Source of the DNA: Trichosphaerium sp. ATCC 40318
Taxonomy: Eukaryota > Discosea > Flabellinia > Trichosidae
Length of the DNA: 64,000 nucleotides
Assembly (NCBI GenBank): GCA_038496445.1
Contig: JALMLS010000255.1
Location: forward strand, 186,001 to 250,000
Direction: 5' to 3'
Both the position numbers and the translations under genes were made by a program. The stretch's first letter is position 1, and every line of letters begins with the position of its first letter. Shown here piece by piece: positions 10,849-21,214 of the stretch. The notes below the pieces were generated by a model that searched no databases, was not told the origin of the DNA, and saw nothing but the letters and a program-made list of their open reading frames with translations.

Positions 10849-11632
10849 GATGGGGGACGCGTCAGAGGGTCTGTTAAAGTACTGTAATGCGGCGCTTACG
10901 TTGGCAGCCGATGAATATTCAGCAACAAACCAAGAGCTGAGCGACAATAGCGTAAGTACACCGTTCTGGCTAACTTACATAATTTTGTACGATAGGACTG
11001 CATTGAAATGGTATTTGATGCCTTGGAACGCTGCTTGTCGTTTCAACTAAAGGGTAACAACCAAACGTTAGTACATTATTTACATTTTCTGTTAGAAAAA
11101 TTATTCGGGCGAGTCACTTACTGGCATGTATTTGAGGCACTATCAGAAAAGCTCTCTTGGATCAGAGAGCATGTTGAATGGATAAAAAAGGATATTCCAC
11201 AGGCAGATGCAAGAGGCACAGTAGCTTTCTTAAAACCCTTTCTAATGCCTCAAAAGGTCGCGCTTTCTTACGTTATGCGTTGAACCAGCGCGTTTTAGGT
11301 GACGTATGCAGGGCATTGCACAAGAACAAACCAATGTTGTTTGACTACTACAACAAGGTACCTAAGCCTCCATTGCAAACTCTCACATACCACGTTAGCA
11401 TGCTGTCCTTTACCCTGAAGATACAGCCTTGATGTTCTTTCAGATGCTGAACACGCTAAAAAACATTCCATTTAGCTTGAGTTTAAACAGAATGGATCAT
11501 GACGTTAATGTACCACAACATCAACGTAAAAGGTTTACAAAGCACCCTAAGACAGCAACAAGGAGTAAAACAAAGGGTAGACGCATGGCAAAAATAGAGG
11601 AACGTGTCACAGTAGTGCCAAAAAAAGTGTAA
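10849..11632 (+). CDS. RUN-domain protein
   Basis: RUN domains are helical modules that bind Rab/Rap-family GTPases or kinesins in membrane trafficking and cytoskeletal control. Exon 1 (ATG at 10849) gives MGDASEGLLKYCNAALTLAADE. Later exons give DCIEMVFDALERCLSFQLK, FGRVTYWHVFEALSEKLSWI and then the core RUN signature ARGRAFLRYALNQRVLGDV plus ALHKNKPMLFDYYNKHAVLY, followed by LMFFQMLNTLKNIPFSLSLN. The C-terminus is a short basic tail ending VVPKKV. The signature only joins in frame through a GC-AG intron at 11216-11256. Total length is about 210 residues, so RUN is essentially the whole protein. Confidence 0.72.
11216..11256 (+). other. GC-AG intron inside the RUN signature
   Basis: The intron starts GCACAG, has a CTAAT branch-like site, ends CAAAAG and is 41 nt long. 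Removing it joins QADARG to RAFLRYALNQR, the conserved G-R-A-[FW]-L-R-x-A-L-N element. Reading through gives a stop 9 codons into the next exon. Confidence 0.7.
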
Positions 11633-11721
11633 ATGTAAAACATATTTCAGTGAACAGTCAACGTGTTTATTTTACGATTTCGAAAAAATAATAACAAAAC
11701 CCCAGCAAAACTAGAAACTCA

Positions 11722-14700
11722 ATGGGTGCTATGGAACCAGAGCACGAGTACTTTAATGAGCCATACGGCTCTGATAGCGGCTTTATGTTTGAAGGGGGTT
11801 CTGAATTTGCTGATTTGTCCAGTATGTACCTACAAAATACAACTACGGTTAGTAAACGCGCAAAAGAATATTTCTCTGAGGTTTCGTAGGACGTTACAGA
11901 AAAAGAAGCGCTCAGCAACCCCAATTTACCTAATTTATCGACCCAAGTTGCCAACAGCACCCAATCAAATACATACATGGATTATGATCCTACAACACAG
12001 CCTCTGTTCGCTCAAGTACATCAAAACGGCGCATGTTCGCACCTGTATAGTAATATTTGCATAGTCTATCCCACAAGCGGACTTTAACCCTGCGATAATG
12101 AACCACAAACCCATTAATATTAAAACCGAGCCATCTTTTTTTGAAACAGATGCCATGGTTGACAGCTTCGGCATGAATGGTACAGCGCTCTCAAACAGAG
12201 AATAATAAGACCACTTCAAAGCATCCTAACCTCCAGAGCAGATGCATGGCATGGCGACGAACAAATGATCTTTGGTGACGAAGACACATCGGCAGAATCA
12301 ACCGCTACGTCACCACCAGTCTCAGAGCTTCATCATCACATCAAAGTGGAACCAATGACGACAATACCAACTCCAGAAGCTGCCTTACCTGAGATTGCCC
12401 CACAAGGTAATTACAGGCTACATATCGATGGTGGTACGTTAAAAGAAAAAGTTACCTTTTGGTATACAGTTTTTATTAAGTTTATGTGGTAACTAGTACC
12501 TGCCAAATCTCGCGTCGAGACACAAATGAAAGTAAGAATTAAATTGGAGTCAAAACAGGGAGGATTCATTCCAAAGAATTACAGCGTCCTTGTGATACAG
12601 GATTACATGCTAGCGCCCAAGTCTCTAAGGCGTAAAGGTATCGAAATTTTTTTTGGGAAATTTAAGATGTACCAGAGATACCCTTATTGCTCATGTTTTC
12701 GTTTAACGCTAATACAATGGTTTAGTTACTGAAAAGAACCGAAAGATACAAAATCAACTTCAAGCGACAATGAACCGTGAAGGAGGTGTGATCCTCACAA
12801 GTAAAGTATGTTCACATTTAGTTCACGTGTACTTGGCCTCTTAATGTATTGGATAGGTGGTTCTTTGTGGTGATACCAATAAATCAGTTGATAGGTGCTT
12901 GGGTTGTATTGAACGTGAGAGAAGGAACTCTCAACGAAAGTTGGAGTCTAAAAACAAAAAACCTAAGCTAGAGCCATTGAATGTTGAAGATGAAAAATCT
13001 CGTATTCTGCAATGTTACTGTGAGCCATTCATGGGTACGTTGGTTTACTAACTCAAAGTACCAATTACAGTCGCCTAATAATGTATAGACTTTCGTAGTG
13101 GAGAAGCTATAATCAAAACGAGAATAACATGTTACTGGTACCTCCTTTTTTCCTTTTTTTTTTGATGAGTCATCGTCCCTGCTCAATCACGTTTTGACTT
13201 GTTTTTTGATAGCCGTCATCACAAGGAAGAACAAGGATTTAGGATTGTTATGACCCTGTTAGATGGTAGAACACACGAGGTGTTAGGAAGTGGTATTTCT
13301 ACACCTATACTGATCACAGACGACCATAAGCTTCAAGGCAAATCCTCAGCACATAAAAAGAAAAGAAAGAGAGAAACGTCATCTAGAGTTCTTCAAGTCA
13401 TTCCAGCAGAAGGTCCTGTAGCTGGTGGTATATCAGTAACCGTACTTGGACAAGATCTTCAATCAAGTACAGTCAACATTAAAAATCATCAAAACTGACT
13501 TGCGCTCCTTTTAGACTCAGTTGTTTGCTTTGGTGGTAACAAGGCTATCTCAAAGTACTGGTCAGGTACTTCATACATTGCATTATAATTTAGTAATCAA
13601 CCATGCTCACTTATACATTGTAGACAGTACAATTGTGGCGACATTACCTCCTTCAAGTGTTGAAGGTCCTGTTCGTGTGTCGCTGATGGGAGAGAAGCCT
13701 CCAAGCCCAGGAGAGCAAGTAATATTTACTTATAAAGATAATGCTAAGGAACAGTTGATGGCACTTGCATTACAGCTCATTGGTATGAAACTTACAGGAG
13801 AAATCAAAGATCCAACAAGGTACCAACCAGACCTAACATTGTATCTTATTTTTGCGTCTAGTATCGCCAGAGCGATTGTGCAACAAAGCCAAAACAAGAC
13901 CGGTAGTCCAGTCCAGCAAAATCATTCTGCGCCTCCAGGACAAACACTACGCATGTCATCAGTTGAACACCTGATTATGCGATGTCTTGTTGCAGCAATG
14001 AGATGTGAAACAGAGTTCAATGTAGAATGGAGTACAAGCACAAAAGCAGGACAAACTATTCTTCATATTTGTGCTCTGCTTGGGTTCCGCCATTTGCTTA
14101 AAGTTGTACTTGGCTATTGCTCGTCACCTCTCATGTTCTTGGACATTCAAGACACCAATGGTACGTATCACCAAGCTCGCGATGCGTCAGCCTTGTTAAT
14201 AAGAATGTAGGGTTCACGGCACTTCATTTCGCAGCGTTGAAAAATAGAAGGGAGATACAGAGGATTCTATTGGAACATGGTGCATCGCCTAATATGCCAA
14301 CGGAACTTGGTGTATTTCCTTATAACATTGCTATGCGAAGTGCTAGATTGGAAGCTCAAAGACGCAACATTAAAAAGATGAAGATGCTACAACAACAGCA
14401 ACAGCAACAAGAACAAAGAAAGGAAAAACCAAAACAACCGGAAAAGCCTACTGTTGTCCCAACCGAACAAGAAAAGGAAAAACAACCTGAAAGCAATGAA
14501 AATACCGAGCAGAATACTGAGGAACTTGAAGACGACAAACCAGATGAGAAAACTGAGGATGTGATTGTCAATATCCCAATGTCTTCTGTGGATGAAGAAA
14601 ACTATGAAGATCCTATTCTTTCTTCTACACCTCCTCGATCACCTAAGACTAAAACAAACAGAGTTAGAGAACTATTTACAGAGTTTTCTAGTGGCATTGA

Positions 14701-15338
14701 GTCAATGTCTACAACGATACAAGGCATGAGTTCGCAGAACTCTTTGGAGGATGAAAAAGCTAACGCTCAGAACAATGAAAAACTCGTCTTCAGATCATCT
14801 ACCATGCAAATGCTATTCACCTGGATAGTCAGTATCTGTACCTGGGTATGGACTAAGCACCGCTGGACAGTTATTTCAGGTAAGGAGGCTTTTTTTTAAC
14901 AACACTTCATTCCAACTCTTTTTTGAACACGTGTTGTTGTCGTTGTGACATTCTTCTTACTGGTGCTTAGGTTGTGCTTTGGCTATGGGTGTTTTACTCT
15001 TAACAGAGCTTGCTCCTGTGTTACCATCATTTACAAATGTTCAACAGCTACGAGTTGGTACTTGGGCGCCTGCTGTATTAAGCGCTTCAAAACCCAATCC
15101 AGAGAGTATACAAGTTGATGAAACAAGTAACAAACTCGATGCTAAGCATATATTAACGTACTTAATCTTCTCAGTGCTCGTTTTTCTGAATATATGGCAC
15201 TACAGAAAACGGTAAGACAAACAACTTTTAGTTCTCTTTATTGACTTTTTTTTTAGGCTCACAAGTATTGGTAGCGTTGCTCTCCTTTTGACGTTTGGTT
15301 TATCGTTTGGTAGCTTGATTTTAGTTCAATCTGGATGA
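11722..15338 (+). CDS. Membrane-anchored IPT/ankyrin transcription factor of the Spt23/Mga2 type
   Basis: In yeast, Spt23 and Mga2 are ER-membrane sensors of lipid saturation that are released by proteasomal processing and activate desaturase genes. This protein follows the same order. An acidic N-terminus is followed by a DNA-binding-like block (KSRVETQMKVRIKLES, TEKNRKIQNQLQAT, CLGCIERERRNSQRKL, DFRSGEAIIKTRITCYCRHHKEEQGFRI, GSGISTPILITDDHK). Next come an IPT/TIG domain (SSRVLQVIPAEGPVAGGISVTVLGQDL) and two ankyrin repeats (AGQTILHICALLGFRHLLKVV; FTALHFAALKNRREIQRILLEHGASPN). A Gln/Glu-rich linker and then hydrophobic segments at the C-terminus complete it, at about 14810-14880, 14970-15030, 15150-15210 and 15255-15335. 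The block around CYCRHHKE is especially close to fungal Spt23/Mga2. It differs in having several C-terminal hydrophobic segments rather than the single anchor I know from yeast. About thirteen introns, one of them stop-free (13820-13861). Confidence 0.8.
13820..13861 (+). other. Stop-free 42-nt intron in the Spt23/Mga2-like gene
   Basis: The segment begins GTACC and ends GTCTAG, has a CTAAC branch-like site and is exactly 14 codons long with no in-frame stop. Removing it joins IKDPT to SIARAIVQQ. Retention would add 14 residues and leave the frame intact. Confidence 0.5.
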
Positions 15339-15480
15339 GACATTAACTGATCCCTATTTTTTTCTGATTGTAACAACACATGTAAATAGTAATTGCGTAA
15401 AAGCGATTTGTAAAATTAAAACATTGCCCAACCAAAAAAAGCTAAAATTTCTATCATCTCGTCATCCTTAATTACCCAGT

Positions 15481-17523
15481 ATGTCTCTCATTGAAAGCAT
15501 GTCACGCATTGCTATAGTTATAATGCTATCAGCGGTTATCTATGCAGCAGGTGCATACCTTGTAATATTACGTATTTACTGGTGTTAGAACAACAAACTG
15601 CTTTTATTTCTGGCAAGGGTACAGACACCGAAACTTGTGGCACTATGGAATCGTAAGATCGCTCTCTCTAAGGTTTTTATACTCAATCTATCTAAAAATC
15701 TTTTAGACCTTGTTTAACAATACAATATACAACATCAAGGTTCAAAAACGTGACCAGTTACGCCAATCACGTGCGATAAATTTTATTTTGTTTTATTTTG
15801 AATAGATGCTCTACAAATACAATTTGCGGATAACACAGTGCTCACACAAGGTATACCAACACTGCCGTGTAAGTATTGTTACGCTTATTCGGATATTAGG
15901 ACTACCAGTATCACTCAATGCATCGTCTTTAGGTGTGTTTGAGCCTTGATATGGACTTTATAACATTGGTAGGCATGATAAATCACCTTGAAGTTGTTGG
16001 TCCTGGACAAATATTCGGAGAATACCAATCTGGTTGTTTTGACGTACTAAGCACTAAATTGGTGATATAACTGAATTGCTTAGATCGAAGATATAAATGG
16101 TGACACTCAAGTTGTATTTAAAGGCGCGTGATGACTATAGTGGGTAATAGTGGGAGTGGCTAATTGATCATCAAGATTTGACTTTTAACGCGTGCTACCG
16201 AGATAGTCAGTTTGTGAGTGCAGGCGTGTTCGCTTCTGTAAGCCCTTATCTCAGTTTGACATTCGAGGGCTGCACCTTTACAGAGTGCGATTAATAAAAA
16301 TCTTTGTAAATGACACCTTATAGGGGACGTGGGGCGCTGGGAGGAGCAATGAGACTGGGTACAAACTACATGTGTTTTTGAAAATATCAACTTTATTGTC
16401 TGTAGAAAATACACGGAATTTGACGATAATTGATTCGTCTTTTTCTCAATTTGATGCGTTATATGGAGGGTGTTTATATCTTATTAATGTGGAAAACGTA
16501 TCAGTAAAGAACGTGGAATTTCAACTGAACACAGCCTCAGGTAAAGGCGTTGTGTTGTACCTAGATACGGTACCAGTTGTTCAAATGGACAACATCACAA
16601 TGCACAATAATACACCTTCCCTTGAGCACGTTGAAGGGGTACGAACAACTACTTACAAAATGGATATGTTTTCTTACTGTACATAGGCCATTTACGCCAA
16701 GAACAGTACACTGATGCTTACAAATATCAAATCGAGCTTCAACGGAAGGCAAAGGTAAATTCCAGGTTGTATTATGTAGTGACTAATATTGTTAGTGCTA
16801 TTGGCGGATTTGTTTACTTGTTAAACTCAGATTTGCACTTGGAAGATGCATCACGTGCGTTTTAAATCTGACTTGGTAACTTTGTTTTTAACATGTTTGT
16901 ATTAGTCATTAAAGACAAAGGTCATTCGCGTGTAGCATGTGTAGATTCAAGCATGGAATTCATAAACGTGAATATAGAAGGACCAGATGATAATGCTGGA
17001 ACAAGTTTCAATTGCACCAATTGCCAACCAGATGCGCTATGCAATATCACGTGCCCGTGTTCATCATGCCAGGATTGTGGATCAGGTACTCAAATACGCA
17101 AATCTTCTTTATGTAACTTTACCTAGGCGTATGTGCTCGACAACAAACTTCAGATGGAGACTGGTGCAAATGTCATTTGACAGAAGAACCTGCAGATTGC
17201 GGTACGACAATTCCACAAAGTGTTTTTTTTTCTAATTGGATGTGGTTTAGGTGTCTATGGAAACTGTACCATGTCCCAAGGTAATCCTATATGCGACTGC
17301 CTAGATGGATACGCTGGCGTACCTTGCTTACGGAGGAGGCTAACAGCAGGTATAAGCAACAAGGAAAAAATATTGTGTTAGATTAATTGTGCTTCAAGGT
17401 TTCATAGCGCTGATAGCAATAGCTGTCACTGCGGCTGTACTCGCTATGCTGGGCATGGCACTGATTTTTATTTTCAGAGTCAGGAGAGAACGAAAATATG
17501 GCGCCATTCGAATTATACAGTAA
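15481..17523 (+). CDS. Secreted/membrane surface protein: signal peptide, parallel beta-helix, EGF-like region, one TM helix
   Basis: Exon 1 encodes a hydrophobic signal peptide (MSLIESMSRIAIVIMLSAVI). The body has repeated short beta-helix turns with Asn/Thr ladders and Cys (TIQYTTSRFKN, ALQIQFADNTVLTQG, LTFEGCTFTEC, RNLTIIDSSFSQFDALYGG, VSVKNVEFQLNTASG, VVQMDNITMHNN). This pattern is typical of pectate-lyase-like or polymorphic-membrane-protein-like repeats. It is followed by Cys-rich modules (CTNCQPDALCNITCPCSSC; GNCTMSQGNPICDCLDGYAG with the EGF C-x-C pattern). A single TM segment (about 17400-17480, GFIALIAIAVTAAVLAMLGM) and a short basic tail (RVRRERKYG) follow. Topology is type I with a large ectodomain, so it is an adhesion, recognition or wall protein candidate. 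Exon joints near 15780 and 16130-16330 are unsure. The end at 17523 assumes that the TAA is not a GTAAG donor. Confidence 0.62.
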
Positions 17524-17731
17524 GAACAAATGGTATACTGCAGACAAACAAACCCATGGAAAAATAGCGACGGATTTTAGGATGCGTTGAATACATTTAT
17601 TCATTTGTTGGACCACAGTATTGGGTCTCATAAAAATTGTTTGTTGTTTGTTTTTGTTTTTTAAGGTAATAATGATAATATGTTGTTGTTTGTGTTAGTA
17701 CAATTCACGTGGGAGATCCAAAAAGGGGTGG

Positions 17732-20700
17732 TTAATAGATCAAGTCTACTAAATCTATACAATCGTCTGTTATCTTTGTGCCTACCATAGATCCCATAGT
17801 GCCAAAGTGCTTCCCTTGTGATAAAAGTTTCAAAGTGCTTTCTGCTGCTTTGGATGTATCAACCTGAGACGAAGAGATTCCCCTATCAAGCATAATCTTG
17901 TAAAGGTCATCAGCTTGTGATGGCTTGTTCTCTGCCTTCAGACAGTTCATTACCATCACATAGCTTGCTGATGCTACTTTGTGTTGTAGCGCTTGATTAT
18001 CTTTAAGAAGTTGAGCACTCAGTTCAAGCTTACCCAACTTTGCTGAGGCATAAATCGTTGCTTCATAAGCAGCAGTAGTTATTGATTCTTTGTGTTTTTT
18101 CATAGCATTGAAACACGCACAAACCAGTGCATAACGTTCACGTTCAGCAGCATGGCAAGCCAAAGCATTACAGCTAGCAAAGGTCGGACTCATTTTTGCT
18201 TGTATCATCTTTTGGTGGACATCAAAAGCGACATCGAGTCCTATTCTCGAAGAAATCTCCAAAGCTGTATCAAGTAGATGCTTAGGAGCCCGAGGACAGT
18301 GTTCTATAATATGTGTGATTATCTTATCCATATTTGAATGTAAACCAAGGTTGTTTAAGCCACGTAAAAGGATGATATAGAGTTTTGGTGTCACGTCAAA
18401 TTTGTACTCTTGGACAAAGTCGAAGACTTGGATCATTTGGTCTGTTCTGTCCGCGTTAACGCTTTCTATCATTACATTCATAATCTCTCCAGGTGGTACC
18501 TCAGTATCCTTAGATGCTGCATATTTCAAAACACCGAGAGCTCTCTCAATAGATTTGGTTTGAAAACATGCGTCAATAGCTAACTTTACAGATTGCATTG
18601 TTGGCGCTATACCGTTTGCCTCAAGATCTTCAAACACTGTAATTACAATCTCTGGATCTTTTTCGATACGTTCCATGACCACTCTAGAAAAAAAAGAGAA
18701 AGTGTTAGTATTCAATGGAGACAGAATTGCAAAAAGTTTTGAATTTGAAAAAAAAAAAAAAAAAGTCAAGATTTTTGGGTTTGCTGACGTACTTGTACAG
18801 TTCATCGTTTGTTGGTAAATTGTTTTCTCTGGCGTATTTGTACACTTCCCAGCATCCATGAGTGTCTTTTTCAAATTTCCTTGCGACAATGCTAATGTAT
18901 TTGGGAATGACATCAACACGAGGATCTTCAACCCATTTTTTTAATAACTCAAAACTACGTTCAGGCGACAAGTTCAGCAAAACAGCGTTATGAGTATCGA
19001 AGTCTGGCTTAATACCACGATCATGTAAGCTCTCAAAGACATCCAACATGGCAGCATGGTTGTCTTTTCGTCGCAAGTAATGAATAAGAGTGTTGTACGT
19101 ATAAATATCAGCCTCAACGCCACGTGAACTCATATCCGCCAATAGCACTTGCATACGCTCTGCGGCTGTTTCTTTCATCAAGCTCTTGTATAAAGGCGAA
19201 TATACATCATCTGGATCATCTGTAACAAGCTCTGATATCTCAGATCGTATTTGACGTGGTACGTGAGTACGAGTGGCTTGTGTGAAACCAAGCATGAGGA
19301 CAGTGTAAACAGCATTGTTCGGTACTAGACCTTGAGACTGCATGCTAGTCAGTACGCTTACAATGTCTGCTGTTCTGTTTGCCTCAGCCAGCACTTTGAG
19401 TACGACATTATATGTATGAAGCGACGGCATTATACCTCTTTCTGGTAGTTGTTCAAGCAGTGAGAGCATGTCATCAATGTGACCTTCAAAATCGTGCGTA
19501 TCTTTTCGTCTACTTTGTGCGTTCAACCACGTCGTAATAGTTTCTAGATTGTGGCTCTTGCCTGTTTCCTCCATCTCGTCCAAGACGTCGATTGCAAGGC
19601 TACTATTACCATCATTCAAGAGAGTGTTTGCCATCACATTATAGACAGATATATCAGCAAGCCCTTCGGCTTTAGCAGCATCAAATAAACGCAGCGCATG
19701 ATCCATTCTGTCTTGCTGCGGTGAACCAAAGTGACTAATAAGTTGGAGATACAATGAAGAACTCTTTTCTTTAGAGCCATTTATAGATTTGTATAGTTCC
19801 AAACTATCTTCCATCTGTCGCAAAGAATAAATAAACAAATAATCCAAAAAAATCACAACAATACTACGAGCTTGTAGTACGTCTTGTTGTATAAGTTTGC
19901 ACGTGTTAGCGTACCTTATTCATGTCACCTAAGAGCTGTGCTAATTGTACATAGTGTTTTTTACCCATAGGCACGCCACGGTCTCTCAAATGCGTAAACA
20001 AATCTAAAGCTGTCTTGCGATCATTTTTCTCATGCACAAGCTGAGCCCATAAATACGCTTTAGGCTTAAAGGGAACACCTACAATAAAAAGCCAACATTA
20101 ACATCATAATAACACAATCATAAACAACATTGAGAAACACCTTAACTCTTGTTCCTCTCCAAAACAAATTTTTCGAAAAAATGTCGTGTCAAAAAAAAAG
20201 TACGTACTGCTCTTGAATTGGGTGACATCCTCGTAGAGTGTACGTAAAATACTATGGGATCTACAACGCTTAAACATAATATCAAATAGCTGATACGTTG
20301 GCTCTACAGGATGATCTGATTGCTTCATTTCATTGTACACTTCAAATGCTAGCTTCTCGGTTGGCGCCTTGGAGATCATACGACGGTATATATCCTCTGA
20401 TGGAACCATTTTTTGCTCTGATGTCAGCGTTTGAAGCTCTTTGAACAGAAAATCAAAGTCGCGTAATTCTTCCATGCACTCAGCGAAGTTTTGTTTATTA
20501 CATGCCCCTTGTGTGACCTTTTTCAAAAGGTACGCTTCTTTCACCTCTAAGGTTTTTTAGATGGCTTAAGAAAGCGCCATACGCACGGCTTTGATGTGTT
20601 TGATCGTGTGTTGTAGCCACTGATTGCTTTTTCGGACGTATTGGCTCCACTGTTTCTTGTGTCTCTGAAAACGGCACCGCTGTCGACCTATAGCTATATA

Positions 20701-20815
20701 AGCACTAATTATACGGGTAATAACATTCGTACTGTTCTCTAATCGTTCTCGTACGAGAAATGCTCCGACGGGCAACAATAGTCGCTTTGGTACTCAATAG
20801 TGCGTACTTGAACAT
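17732..20815 (-). CDS. Mitochondrial pentatricopeptide-repeat (PPR) protein
   Basis: A predicted RNA-binding organelle protein. The N-terminus is Ser/Thr/Arg-rich without acidic residues (MFKYALLSTKATIVARRSIS), a good mitochondrial presequence. The body contains many 35-residue PPR helical hairpins, for example DISVYNVMANTLLNDGN, SLHTYNVVLKVLAEANRT, NNAVYTVLMLGF, DIYTYNTLIHYLRRKDNHAAML, DFDTHNAVLLNL, VTPKLYIILLRGLNNLG and VASASYVMVMNCLKAENK. Length is about 850 residues, over roughly seven exons; the largest are 17732-18673 and 18795-19830. PPR proteins bind organellar transcripts one base per repeat and act in stability, processing or translation. The target cannot be read here because the specificity positions would need a proper alignment. 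It has no DYW or SMR domain that I can see. The first 34 bases of presequence coding are duplicated in inverted orientation at 21100-21133. Confidence 0.8.
20771..20804 (-). repeat. 34-bp inverted repeat, left arm (inside the PPR presequence)
   Basis: Exact inverted copy of 21100-21133. This arm encodes part of the mitochondrial presequence (the LLSTKATIVAR region) of the PPR gene. Confidence 0.85.
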
Positions 20816-21214
20816 CCTCGTGTAATTACGACTATTTTACACCAGGCTTACGCGAAACTGCAACTTTACGCGTTGCGTATACTAAGAACAAGCCATGCAA
20901 CCAAATTAAACAACAATAATAAATACAAAAAACAGTCGTAAAAATGTTGACTTAGCGTCAATACAAACATCACTCTATTATACATTCCTACAAGCCTTTT
21001 GAAAGTTGAAATACTCGTAAAGCGCAATTTTGGAACGTGATAGTCCAACAGAAGATGCCGAAACTACAAAACCTGAGACCATTTGGGTCAACCCAAATCC
21101 GCACTATTGAGTACCAAAGCGACTATTGTTGCCGTGACTATCCTCATTTCAACAAAAGAGTAGCTGCTTATACAAGTTTATTTTGATAGGTCATCCCGAG
21201 AAGTGGCACGTGAT
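20816..21214. other. Intergenic region between PPR start and the kinase stop
   Basis: 399 bp holding the right arm of the inverted repeat and the adjoining palindrome. Two plus-strand frames stay open for 25-60 codons across 20990-21187 without resembling a known family, and a 60-codon minus-strand ORF at 20866-21048 is hydrophobic and unconvincing. No gene is called. Confidence 0.4.
21100..21133 (+). repeat. 34-bp inverted repeat, right arm (intergenic)
   Basis: Exact reverse-complement match of 20771-20804, lying 295 bp away in the PPR upstream region. It is immediately preceded by a short palindrome, 21081-21098 (8-bp arms ATTTGGGT/ACCCAAAT with a 2-nt centre). Confidence 0.85.

Noticed and set aside
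11663..12064. 133-codon plus-strand ORF MFILRFRKNN...
   Set aside because: An overlapping frame starting at 11722 gives acidic, transactivation-like sequence that splices into the Spt23/Mga2 protein; this ORF leads nowhere.
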